The notes under the pieces were generated by a model. It was given only the letters and a program-made list of their open reading frames with translations, did not search any database and was not told the origin of the DNA. Of a stretch of 64,000 nt of DNA, positions 31,687-41,775 are shown in pieces. The DNA lies in the NCBI GenBank assembly GCA_002049455.2, contig KV919050.1:37120-101119 (forward strand), read 5' to 3'. Every line of letters begins with the position of its first letter. Position 1 is the stretch's first letter. The stretch is from Porphyra umbilicalis. Taxonomy: Eukaryota; Rhodophyta; Bangiophyceae; Bangiales; Bangiaceae. The translations under genes and the position numbers were made by a program.

Positions 31687-33163
31687 GAGGAAGATCGGTG
31701 AGATGCGGTGGGGAAAAGGGCCCTCGGTCGCCAGCGTATCAATTGTAGACCGCGGCGCGATGTGGTGAGGTGTGGCTGGCACGTGACCCTGGTCAGCCTA
31801 AAACTGTTTCCAATCCATCTAAATAAGTGTTACGGACGACCCAGGCTACAATTAGCCACTGGTTGCAGCCATTCCGGACCTTGTGCCCGTCCCTCGGCCG
31901 CCACCCGCCCTTGGCGGTCAGCGTCGCGGCACCCTGCGCCCAGCGCAGTGGTGCTTACGCCATAGGCATTGACAATCTCCCAGCAGTCAGCAGCCTGTGC
32001 AGCTGGCTCACAACAGCCACACATGCGGTGATGCGGTCGATATTGATTGACGATTGGATCATGGAGACCCTTAGCCGTCAGAGCAAACCTAGCAATGATG
32101 GACTAACGAAACGTGTCTGTTTTATTGGTGCAACGTGTCTATATTCGCTTATTGGTCCACGAACCACCCTCTTGTCAATGTAACCGTGCCCCAAACAACG
32201 TCGAATCACCTCGAACCACCCCCGACAATTTACATAACTCCTTCTCGGTCCAATAGTCCGGGTGGCAGAATAGAGGGTGCATGTTCTATTCGAAGGCGAA
32301 ATACGGCACGGCACCCCTATTCAGGACACGAGGACTATCCTGGACGCCCTCTCATTGGCTGATCGTCAAATGAGATGGATCCACCACGTGTCCCACGGCC
32401 TCGGATCACCTGAAACGACGACCGGCAAACGATCGCACGCTACAGACAGGGCTGTATCTGACATGTGACCGAACGTTTGACCGAACGTTGGACGCTCCCA
32501 GACAGACACAGCTGGCTTGAGGCGTCGGAACGTATGAGCGAGACACGGACGCCGGACGAAGGGACACACCAGTACCTTGACTCCATGGGCCGGACACATG
32601 ACACCTGAACGAAACGAGCCGTTCAACATCGGGGAAAGTGGAGCACATGCGGGCCTGTCACGTTGACACGGTCTCGTGTTGGTCGCGGTGATGGCGCACT
32701 CAGCTGACCGCAAATCGAGTACCCAAGGTGACGAAGTGTCAAGGACCTTGCACTAAACACGATACGTTGTCCTCGGAATGGCGAAAAAACGACCGCGGGA
32801 GTCGAATCCACAGTGCGTGGCAGGAAATGGTGCTTCGTGACTATCGGTCAACTTTCCAGTAAAGGTGTGTTGGTCAACTGTCCTCCTATTGTGACAGCCT
32901 CTGATACGTACTTGATTGTGGATTGTGTGGTCCAGCAGGGACCGTTCTGTTGAACAGGGGAGCATGCGTCAAACTTCCTCCCCGTTGGTATGATGCGAGG
33001 GGTAGCGGCATGTCCGATGTCCTGTATGGACCCGCCGATGCTCTGGGAGGGGTGGGGGCAGCAACGATATGCTGCCCAGGCCCGATGGCATTCTGGGGGT
33101 GGGGGGGCCGGCTGCTCAATCCGCGGCTGCACCCGTCGCGCTCCGTCCGCCAGCGACACTGAG
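31687..33163. other. Intergenic region, no supported gene
   Basis: Open frames are short and without motifs. GACCGAACGTT occurs twice at about 32467-32486. The last 150 bp before the minisatellite are GC-rich and may hold the promoter of the Harbinger transposase. Confidence 0.4.
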
Positions 33164-33283
33164 GCCGTGCTCGCGACCGCCGTGCTCGCGACCGCCGTGC
33201 TCGCGACCGCCGTGCTCGCGACCGCCGTGCTCGCGACCGCCGTGCTCACGACCGCCGTGCTCGCAACCGCCGTGCTCCCGCCG
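33164..33283. repeat. 15-bp minisatellite, eight copies
   Basis: The unit GCCGTGCTCGCGACC is repeated eight times; copies 1-5 are identical and copies 6-8 carry one to four changes. It ends 41 bp before the ATG of the Harbinger transposase and is open in several frames on both strands. Confidence 0.95.
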
Positions 33284-33324
33284 CCCTGTTCGCATCGTGC
33301 GCGCAAGCACAGTACTCCAGCGCC

Positions 33325-35294
33325 ATGGACGGCGGTTCCATGGGGGGTGGTTTCATGTCACTGGGCGGATGGGAGGGGGAGGAGGGTGGCAACGACGACG
33401 CGGCGACATCAGCCGTCGTCGCAGCGCATGTTGCTACGCTCCTGGAGTGGCGCCGTCGCGCTATGGCGGCGCGACGTGTGCAGCGCCCGCGATACCGCGG
33501 CTCCACGCCCGGCCGGGCGGCCAACAGGCCCCGCAATTTCGAGCTTGGTCTGCACAGTATTCTGCGGGACTACTTCGGCGTGGATGGCCTTCCCCCAGTT
33601 TACGGCCTGCGGGAGTTTGAGCGTCGTTTTCGCGTGCCTATGCCGGTTTTCCTGCGCATCTACCACGCTATTAAGGACCGCCCGTTCTGGGTACAGAGCG
33701 TGAACGCGACAGGGCAGCCGCAAGCGCATCCTCTGCAAAAGCTGGTTGCAGCGTTCCGGGTGCTCGGGTATGGGGAGTCGTGCGATCGCGCGGACGAGTA
33801 CGTGCGGCTCTCCAGTTCAACGATATCTCGGGCGGTGACGCTCTTCACAGAGTTCATCGTGGACGAGTTCAGCCCCCGGTACCTGCGACCGCCCACCACG
33901 GCGGAAATCGGTAACATCCTCGCCCGCAACGCTGAGCGTGGGTTTCCAGGGTGTCTCGGGTCGCTTGACTGTTCTCACTGGCAGTGGTCCGCTTGCCCCA
34001 AGGGGCGTGCGGGCACCTACCAGGGCCGCGATGGCCAGCGGTCCATCGTGATTGAGGCTATCTGTGACGAGGACACTTGGATATACCACATTTTTTCTGG
34101 GTGTCCCGGGAGCCTGAATGATATTAACGTCCTGTGCCAATCTCCGTTGTATATGGATGTGATCACCGGCAAATGGCCCCCGCGTGACTGTCCGTTCACT
34201 GTGAATGGCAATACTCGCACCTTGCTATATTACCTAGTGGACGGCATTTATCCCCGCTTCGCGTTTTTCGTCGCCCCTTATCCGAACCCCCAAACTCGAG
34301 AGCAACGGACTTTCAACCGCCTGCAAGAGGCGCTACGCAAGGACGTGGAGCGCCTCTTTGGGATCCTGACGGCACGCTTCCACATTATGCTGCACCCGTG
34401 CCGGTACTGGTCGGTACCTCGAATGGTGCTGACCACGCAAACCGTTGCAATTTTGCATAACATGGTTGTCGAGACCCGCCGCGACGGGTTTGTGTCGCGG
34501 TCGCGCTCGTCGGTGTACGGGGGGGTGGCGGCGGGGCTGTCGGGACGGTGGCCGCCGGAGCGGCGGAGGCGGATGGGGCGGACGGGGAGGGCGGCACCGC
34601 TGATGCGGGCGGCGCCGCGGGCGCGGGCGCCGCCGGTGGCGGTGGTGGAGCGGCGAGCGCTGGTGGGGCGGGCGGCACCGACGCGGGCACGGGCGCCGCC
34701 GGTGGCGGTGGTGGAGCGGCGGGCGCTGTTGGGGCGGGCGGCGCCGACGCGGGCACGGGCGCCGCCGGTGGCGGTGGTGGAGCGGCGGGCGCTGTTGGGG
34801 CGGGCGGCGCCGACGCGGGCACGGGCGCCGCCGGTGGCGGTGGCGGAGCGGCGGGCGCTGGTGGGGCGGGCGGCGGCGACGCTGGCGCGGGCGCCGCCGG
34901 TGGCGGTGGTGGAGCGGCGGGCGCTGGTGGGGCGGGCGGCGCCGACGCGGGCGCGGGCGCCGCAGGTGCCGGCCCTGGAGCGGCAGCTGGGGCTGGGGCC
35001 GGCGGCGCCGACGCAGGTGCGGGCACTGCCGGTGGCGGCGCTGAAGCGGGGGGCGCTGGCAATACGGGGGCCGTTGGGGTTGCTGCGGGTGCGCTAGGGG
35101 ATCTAGAGCAGACCCCCGGCGTCCCGCCCCCTCATGTCGGGGGCGCTCCAGTGGCGCCAATCAGCGAGTTTATGCGCATCCTCATGGCCACCGGCGAAGC
35201 AAAGTCCGTCGCAGAGCACAAGGCGCTTCGCGATGACCTGTGTGCGCATGTTTTTGCGCAGCGAGGTGAGCTGCTGGAGCCGTATGTTGATTGA
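33325..35294 (+). CDS. PIF/Harbinger transposase (HARBI1-like)
   Basis: A DDE_Tnp_4 transposase that cuts and pastes Harbinger elements. Start MDGGSMGGGFMSLGGWEGEE; a helix-turn-helix-like region follows (LQKLVAAFRVLGYG, SSSTISRAVTLFTEFI). Catalytic blocks: CLGSLDCSHWQW (first Asp), FSGCPGSLNDINVL (second Asp) and EALRKDVERLFGILTARFHI (Glu). After residue 398 the frame changes at a G-run (34519-34525, seven G; eight would keep the frame). The downstream frame is an Ala/Gly-rich 66-bp repeat ending in VAEHKALRDDLCAHVFAQRG and LLEPYVD, a C-terminus of the kind these proteins carry. The catalytic core is intact. Terminal inverted repeats of the element were not located. Confidence 0.92.
34610..35045 (+). 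repeat. 66-bp tandem repeat in the transposase gene
   Basis: Six or so copies of a 66-bp unit built around GGCGCCGCCGGTGGCGGTGG. Because 66 is divisible by three, the frame is kept; it encodes a 22-residue Gly/Ala repeat (GAAGGGGGAAGA...) between catalytic core and C-terminal tail. An array this long within a transposase is unusual. Confidence 0.9.
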
Positions 35295-35479
35295 GCCTTG
35301 TTGTCTTTCCTTTTTTTGCGTCATCTGATTCTTTGTCGCCATCTTTTTGTGATCTGGTACGATGTGCACCATGTTCTCTATTCAGTGGTTTTGTTTCTTA
35401 CGCTACGTTCGGGAAACGGTGATTCAACAGGTGCGATGGTGTGATCTTCCCCTTTTCCTTTCAGATTTTATTTGCGATG

Positions 35480-37805
35480 GCGGCAGCACAGGGTTGGGCG
35501 GCGGCAGCCGCCGCCCTTGTCGCGCTTGCACGACGGCAGCCGCACGAGCGGCCGACCGCCGAAGACGCTTGTGCTACACGGCACCCGCAGCGGCCGCTGT
35601 CGAACGTCACTTTGCACGGCGGCCACCACACTTGTCGTTGCGCTGCGGCCGCCGCCCTCGGTATTGTTGAGAGGCGGCTGCCGCACCTGCTGTTGTGTCC
35701 TGGCGGGGTGCCGGGCGGCACCAGCTACTGGTGTGATTGCACGGCGGCCGCCGCGCGTCTTGTCGTTCCGCTGCGGCCGCCGTGTGAACGGGCGCGGCGC
35801 GGCGATCGCCGCACGTGCTGTTGCTGAGCGGCGGCCGCCGCACGTGACGTCGTGGAACAGCGCGACGGTCGCCACACTTGTTGCTGCTGTGCGTCGGCCG
35901 CCGCCGTTGTTGTCACTTCGCGGCCGCCGCCGCACGTGGTCCGGCGCGGCGGCCGCCATACTTGTTGATGCACTGCGGCGGTCGCCCTTTGTGTGGTTGC
36001 ACGGCGGCCGCCCCGCGTCTTGTTGTTCCGCTGCGGCCGCCGTGTGAACGGGCGCGGCGGGGCGACCGCCGCTCGTGTTTTTGCTCAGCGGCGGCCACCG
36101 CACGTGTTGCTGCAGCGCATCGGCGGCCGCCGACCCCGTCGCCACGGCACGGCCGCCGCCGCACGTGGTCCGGCGCGGCGGCCGCCACATTGTTGTTGCA
36201 CTACGGCGGTCGCCCTTTGTGTGGTTGCACGGCGGCCGCCGCGCGTCTTGTTGTTCCGCTGCGGCCGCCGTGTGAACGGGCGCGGCGGGGCGACCGCCGC
36301 TCGTGTTTTTGCTCAGCGGCGGCCACCGCACGTGTTGCTGCAGCGCATCGGCGGCCGCCGACCCCGTCGCCACGGCACGGCCGCCGCCGGACGTGGTCCG
36401 GCGCGGCGGCCGCCGTATTGTTGTTGCACTGCGGCGGTCGGCCTTTGTGTGGTTGCACGGCGGCCGCCCCGCGTCTTGTTGTTCCGCTGCGGCCGCCGTG
36501 TGAACGGGCGCGGCGGGGCGACAGCCGCACGTGTTGTCGCTCAGTGGCGGCCACCACACGTGTTGCTGCAGCGCATCGGCGGCCGCCGACCCCGTCGCCA
36601 CGTCACGGCCGCCGCCGCACGTGGTTCGGCGCGGCGGCCGCCATATTGTTGATGCATTACGGCGGTCGCCCTTTGCGTGGTTGCAGGGCGGCCGCCGCGC
36701 GTCTTGTGGTTCCGCTGCGGCCGCCGCGCGTCTTGTGGTTCCGCTGCGGCCGCCGTGTGAACGGGCGCGGCGGGGCGACCGCCGCACGTGTTGTCGCTCA
36801 GTGGCGGCCACCACACGTGTTGCTGCAGCGCATCGGCGGCCGCCGACCCCGTCGCCACGTCGCGGCCGCCGCCTCACGTGGTCCGGCGCGGCGGCCGCCA
36901 TATTGTTGATGCACTACGGCGGTCGCCCTTTGTGTGGTTGCAGGGCGGCCGCCGCGCATCTTGTGGTTCCGCTGCGGCCGCCGCGCGTCTTGTGTTTCCG
37001 CTGCGGCCGCCGTGTGAACGGGCGCGACGGGGCGACCGCCGCACGTGTTGTCGCTCAGCGGCGGCAGCCGCACGTGATGTCGTGGAACAGCGCGACGGCC
37101 GCCACACCTGTTGCTGCTGTGCGTCGGCCGCCGCCGTTGTTATTACTCTGCGGCCGCCGCCGCACGTGGTCCGGCGCGGCGGCCGCCACACTTGTTGATG
37201 CGCTACGGCAGTCGCCCTTTGTGTGGTTGCACGGCGGCCGCCGCGCGACTTGGTTATCGCTGCGGCCGCCGTGTAAATGGGCGCGGCGGGGCGACCGCCG
37301 CACGTGTTGTCGCTCAGCGGCCCCTGCCGAACGTGTTGCTGGAGCGCATCGGCGGCCGCCGACCCCGTCGTCATGGCGCGGCCGCCGCCGCACGTGGTCT
37401 GGCTCGGCGGCCGCCACACTTGTCGATGCACTGCGCGTCTCGTTGTTGCGCTGCGGCCGCCGTGTAAACGGGCGCGGCGCGGCGACCGCCGCACGTGTTG
37501 TTGCTCAGCGGCGGCCACTGCACGTGTTGTCGTGGAACAGCGCGACGGCCGCCACACTTGTTGCTGCTGTGCGGCGGCCGCCGCCGTTGTTGTCACTTCG
37601 CGGCCGCCGCCGCACGTGGTCCGGCGCGGCGGCCGCCACACTTGTTGATGCGCTACGGTGGTCGCCCTTGGTGTGGTTGCACGGCGGCCGCCGCGCGACT
37701 TGGTTATCGCTGCGGCCGCCGTGTAAACGGGCGCGTTGGGGCGACCGCCGCACGTGTTGTCGCTCAGCGGCGGCCGCCGCACGTGTTGCTGCTGCGTGTT
37801 GCTGC
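35480..37805. repeat. GCGGCCGC-rich satellite, 228-bp higher-order unit
   Basis: Dozens of GCGGCCGC (NotI) cores alternate with CACGTG. A 228-bp unit starts at GGTTGCACGGCGGCC and repeats at 35995, 36223, 36451 and 36679, then with spacings of 257 and 289 bp at 36936 and 37225. Neighbouring units are about 95 percent identical. Since 228 is divisible by three, long frames stay open on both strands (up to 498 codons), but their Cys/His/Arg-rich products show no family motif and are regarded as composition artefacts. Confidence 0.9.
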
Positions 37806-39430
37806 AGCGCAAAACGACGGTTGCCGCGCTTGTTGAGGCTGTGAGGCATGGCGGATTGCCGCTTATGTCGTAAAGGCCCCGTGCCCTTTCCCAACCCCAG
37901 CCACCCCGGCAAGGCCGGGCCCGTCCCCCTCCCCCTCTCTCGCCACCGCGTCGCCAAAACGGAACCCGTCCCCCCCGCACCACACCAGTCATCTCATCGC
38001 CGTGCGGCTGCCGGTGGGAGGCGTCGCGAAAGCGGCGGCCGCCAGCCCTCGCAGTGGGCGCTTGTAGCCGCTGCACACACAGCGCAAAGTCGAGGCACAT
38101 GTCCTCCCCCCCAATGAATTCACCACATCGCCGTCCACGCCGCGCCACCCAGCTGGCCGCGAGGGCGGTGCGCGCACGCGGCCAAAGGTCCGCCACATCC
38201 CCACCCCCTCTCCCCGCGGGCGCACACACGTGGTCTGTTGTCGGCCGGCGGTTGGCGGTCTCGCGATCGCTGCGGCCGCCAGCGCTCGCACTGGGCTCTG
38301 GTGGCCGCCGGACGTAAGGCGCAAACACAGGTCCCATCCCTCCCCCCGACGAACGCATTGTCGTGCGCACCGAGCCACTCAGCTGTCGGCGCGGGTGGCA
38401 CGCGTGGACGCGCGCGGCCTAAGCTCCGGCGCATGCCCCCCCCCCTCCACACAGTCACGCAGGCTGTCAGCAGTCGGCTGCCGGTGGGCGGCCTCGCTAT
38501 AGCGGCGGCCTAGAGCTCTCGCAGTTTGCGCGCAGGCAGGCACGGCACACACAGCGCAAATGATGTACTGGGCGGATCCCCCCCGCCACACCAGCGACCG
38601 CGCTGGTGCGGGCCGCGCCACTCAGCAGGCTGCGCGAGCGGCTGGCGCGGGGGCACGTGGGCACTGGTCCGCCGCATCCCTCCCCCCCCGCCCCCGGGAG
38701 GCACGCGCGCGGTTGCCGCGCGGCCGCCGGTGGGCGGCCTCGTGGTGGCCGCGGCTGCCAGCGCTCGCAATGTGCGCTGTCGACAGACCCGCGGGCGCCT
38801 TTGCAGCCTTGATAGGCTGGATTGGCTGGATGGTGACAGTCGCCGAGACTGCTGACAGATCGATCACGAAAAGAGTGTATACCCATTAATACGTATTAAG
38901 ATTAGCCGCGGTGACGACCGAAAGAGCCCGACGTGCACACCAGTGACAGCCCCCCCCCCCGGCGACTGCGGCTGCACCCTCCCCTGTGGCACGAGAGGCC
39001 GATTTGGGGGCCCGCGCGGCCTGTGGCACGAGCAGCACTGTCTCTCGCCAAGTTGTGAGCCGCCCCCCAGCGTGCGCGCATGGCAAGCCGCCGTGCCAGA
39101 GCTGGTCGTGCCACGCGCCCGTCGTGCCACGCGCCCGTCCCGCACCCAGGCTATTTCGCGAGTACGACGGTGATAGGAAAAAAAAAAAACCCTGCCCAAC
39201 GGGGAAAAAAAAAAACCATCTACAGCTATGAGTACACACCCTGCAGCACTACACCGACCACGACACTACCGCACAGACAAAATGCACGACACATACACAG
39301 AAGCACAACGCAAACAAAGAAATCCCGTACAAAGATGCACCGCGAGCGACACACAAAGAGCATCTGCGGGCCAAGAAAAAGAGAAAAGACGAGAGCACGA
39401 ACAAGACGAGACGCAACAGGCATTGGTAAC
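37806..39430. repeat. Second degenerate tandem array and flank
   Basis: A block starting CGGCTGCCGGTGGG and including GCGGCGGCC and CGCTCGCA recurs at about 38006, 38249, 38478 and 38727, giving four diverged units of about 230-250 bp. Between 38800 and 39430 the sequence includes two A-runs and a region rich in ACAC and AAGA, with no gene seen; it may hold the 3' untranslated part of the minus-strand SANT gene. Confidence 0.65.
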
Positions 39431-41770
39431 TCAGGCACCCTCTTCCGAGTCGCTCCCGTCCGAGTTACTCGACTCGGACGAGGAGCGGCCGCCGTAGCGC
39501 GCGAACTTGGCAAAAATGTCGGAGTCAAAGCCGTCAAAGCCGCCGCCGTCGGACGTCGACTCGTCGGACGACGACACCGACGGCGGCGGCCGCTTGCGGC
39601 GCTGCTGTGGACGCTCAGGGGGGGGAGCGGTCGCCGCGGGCCCGGACGTAGAGGCGGCGGCAGCCGCTGGTACAGACATTGCGGCCGCCGCCGCGGACAC
39701 GAGTGACATGGACGGCATGGCAGCAGCCGCGGCCGCTTCTGGTGACGGCTTGGTCATATCGATGGTCGTCGGCAGCGGGGACGCCAAGGCGGCGGTCGCG
39801 TTCTTGAGCTTGGTCGCCATCGCCCGGCGGCCGCGCAGAGTCAAAGCCGCTTGCCTCGCGGCCACCGGCGGTGTCGGCAAAGTCTTGTTGGCGGCCGCCG
39901 CCAATGTGAGCAGCTCAGCACCCGCAGCCGGCCTCGGCGGCATAGCGGCGGCCGCCGTAGAGGACGAAGCAGCGCCTGGGCTAAGAGCCGGCGACGCAGG
40001 AGCGGCGGCCGCCAGCGGCAGACCCTGAGGTGCACTAAGGGCGGCCGCCGCCGCCGGTGGCCGAGCACGAGACGCAGCCGCGCGAGTAGACGCAGGCCGA
40101 GCACGCGATACGGCCGCGGCCGTCGTCAACGGCCGCGACGGCGGAGCAGTAGCGGCCGCCGCTCCTCGAGCGGCCGCCTGCACCGCGCGAGTAGCCGCGA
40201 GCCGAGCCCGCGATACGGCCGCGGCCGTCGTCAACGGCCGCGTCGGCGGAGCAGTAGCAGTAGCGGCCGCCGCTCCTCGAGCGGCCGCCTGCACCGATGA
40301 CGCCGCTGCGGCAGCCGCCACCGAAGCAGCGGCAGCCGCAACGGCGGAAGAAGCGGTGGGCGTCTTAGACGCTTGCGTCCTGCCCGAAGTGGGAGCAGCA
40401 CGGCCGCCCCCTGGTGGCGAGCTCGCCGCCGCCGGTGCCGATGTTGATCTAGCGGCAGCCGCCGACAATGCGCGTGCGGCGGAGGCAGAGCCGGCAGCCA
40501 CCGATGCAGGGGATGAAGATGCACCTTCGGCGGCCGCCGACGCTGTAGAAGTACCTTCGGCGGCCGCCGACGCTGGGGACGCCCCATCCGCGGCCGCCGG
40601 CGCGGCACCTGACGACTTGGCGGGATGCGTGTTGCCTGAGGGCACCAGGAAGACGTCGCCGTCGCCGTCGACGGGGATGGCCTTGATCAACTCGGGCACC
40701 GCTGCTTCCCCCGAGGCCGAGACGTCGTCAACGGGTGACCCGCTGGCCGCCGCACCGGCGGGGGGCGGAGCCGCACCACCAGCCCCGTCGGCGGCGTCGC
40801 CCGACACCCCCCCGGCGGCGGCCGGCTCGCCACGAGGCACCTTGATGCCCTCCTTGGCCATCATCTTCTTGGTCTGATGCGCCCAGTACGCCGCCCCCAT
40901 CGCCGTCTCGCGCATGAAGGGCTGGCTGAATGCCATCATCATCGTCCGCTGCTCCGTCGCGTCGCCAAGCTTCTCCACCGCGCTGGCGACACGGCCGATC
41001 GTTCGGTCATCCGCAATGGTCTCGGCGCGGGCACGCTTGGCCGCCTTGGTACCAAGGGGGCGGTCCCCCCACGGCTCGTCGTCACTGTCGATGACGTCGA
41101 CCGCCGCCGGTGCGCCACCAGCATTGTTACCGGCGGCCGCATTCGCTGCGGCCGTCGGTGCCGGGTCGCCGTCGACAGCCTGCTGCTCCGCGGCGTCGCC
41201 GCCGCCATGGACACCAGCGGCGGCCGCCGCCCTTGCCGCCGCTTTCAATTGCTTGTCGGCGGCCTTCTTCTGCATGGAGGCAAAGGCGGCGGCCGCCGAC
41301 TTGAAACGGTCTTGGTCCTTGAGCTGCTCCCAATAATGCGCCCAGGGGCACGACACCTGCTTCTTGCGGCGCTTGGTGGTCTTGCCCTTGGCGACATCGT
41401 CCTCATGGTCGCCGCGGATGCGGCTGTAGATGTTGCTGCTGCAGTAGAGCCCCTCCGCACAGTTGACTAGGTCGGCGTGGGTCGCAATGCCCGTCGGCTT
41501 CGAGAGACGTGCCTGCACAACACAGCTGGAGAACTCCATCACGCCGGCCACGATCTTGGCCCACTGCTTCCTCATCGCGTCAAACCCCCGCTGCTCCCGC
41601 GCCGCGCCGCCCGGCTCTCCGCGGAGCAGCTGCAGCCAGTCCGTCAGAACCCGGCGCCAAAAGTCCTTGCCCGACTGGTCGGTCCCACGGATTGGGTTGT
41701 TCGCCTCAATAAGCCACGCCTTGATTATTGCATCGTTCTCCGCCATCGTCCACGCTGGTCCGCGCCCCAT
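39431..41770 (-). CDS. SANT/Myb-like protein with long Ala-rich region
   Basis: A 779-residue frame. The N-terminus MGRGPAWTMAENDAIIKAWL, then NPIRGTDQSGKDFWRRVLTD, matches the SANT-like domain of Harbinger-associated and NAM-associated proteins (W...D..i..aW....P..G..Q....FW..v). WAHYWEQLKDQDRFKSAAAA is the second conserved helix. An acidic VDVIDSDDEPWGDRP and nuclear-signal-like KAAKRARAE follow. A central conserved block (TMMMAFSQPFMRETAMGAAY) precedes about 380 residues of Ala/Pro/Ser repeats and a Ser/Asp-rich tail (SDGSDSEEGA). It shares architecture with the gene at 1-1008. It probably binds DNA in the nucleus; the target is unknown. The second Met (41746) may be the true start. Confidence 0.75.
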   Translation of the reverse strand: MGRGPAWTMAENDAIIKAWLIEANNPIRGTDQSGKDFWRRVLTDWLQLLRGEPGGAAREQRGFDAMRKQWAKIVAGVMEFSSCVVQARLSKPTGIATHADLVNCAEGLYCSSNIYSRIRGDHEDDVAKGKTTKRRKKQVSCPWAHYWEQLKDQDRFKSAAAAFASMQKKAADKQLKAAARAAAAAGVHGGGDAAEQQAVDGDPAPTAAANAAAGNNAGGAPAAVDVIDSDDEPWGDRPLGTKAAKRARAETIADDRTIGRVASAVEKLGDATEQRTMMMAFSQPFMRETAMGAAYWAHQTKKMMAKEGIKVPRGEPAAAGGVSGDAADGAGGAAPPPAGAAASGSPVDDVSASGEAAVPELIKAIPVDGDGDVFLVPSGNTHPAKSSGAAPAAADGASPASAAAEGTSTASAAAEGASSSPASVAAGSASAARALSAAAARSTSAPAAASSPPGGGRAAPTSGRTQASKTPTASSAVAAAAASVAAAAAASSVQAAARGAAAATATAPPTRPLTTAAAVSRARLAATRAVQAAARGAAAATAPPSRPLTTAAAVSRARPASTRAAASRARPPAAAAALSAPQGLPLAAAAPASPALSPGAASSSTAAAAMPPRPAAGAELLTLAAAANKTLPTPPVAARQAALTLRGRRAMATKLKNATAALASPLPTTIDMTKPSPEAAAAAAMPSMSLVSAAAAAMSVPAAAAASTSGPAATAPPPERPQQRRKRPPPSVSSSDESTSDGGGFDGFDSDIFAKFARYGGRSSSESSNSDGSDSEEGA

Positions 41771-41775
41771 ACTCG

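Noticed and set aside
35480-37844. Open frames of 343 to 498 codons in the satellite
   Set aside because: They arise on both strands because the 228-bp unit is a multiple of three; their products have no motif.
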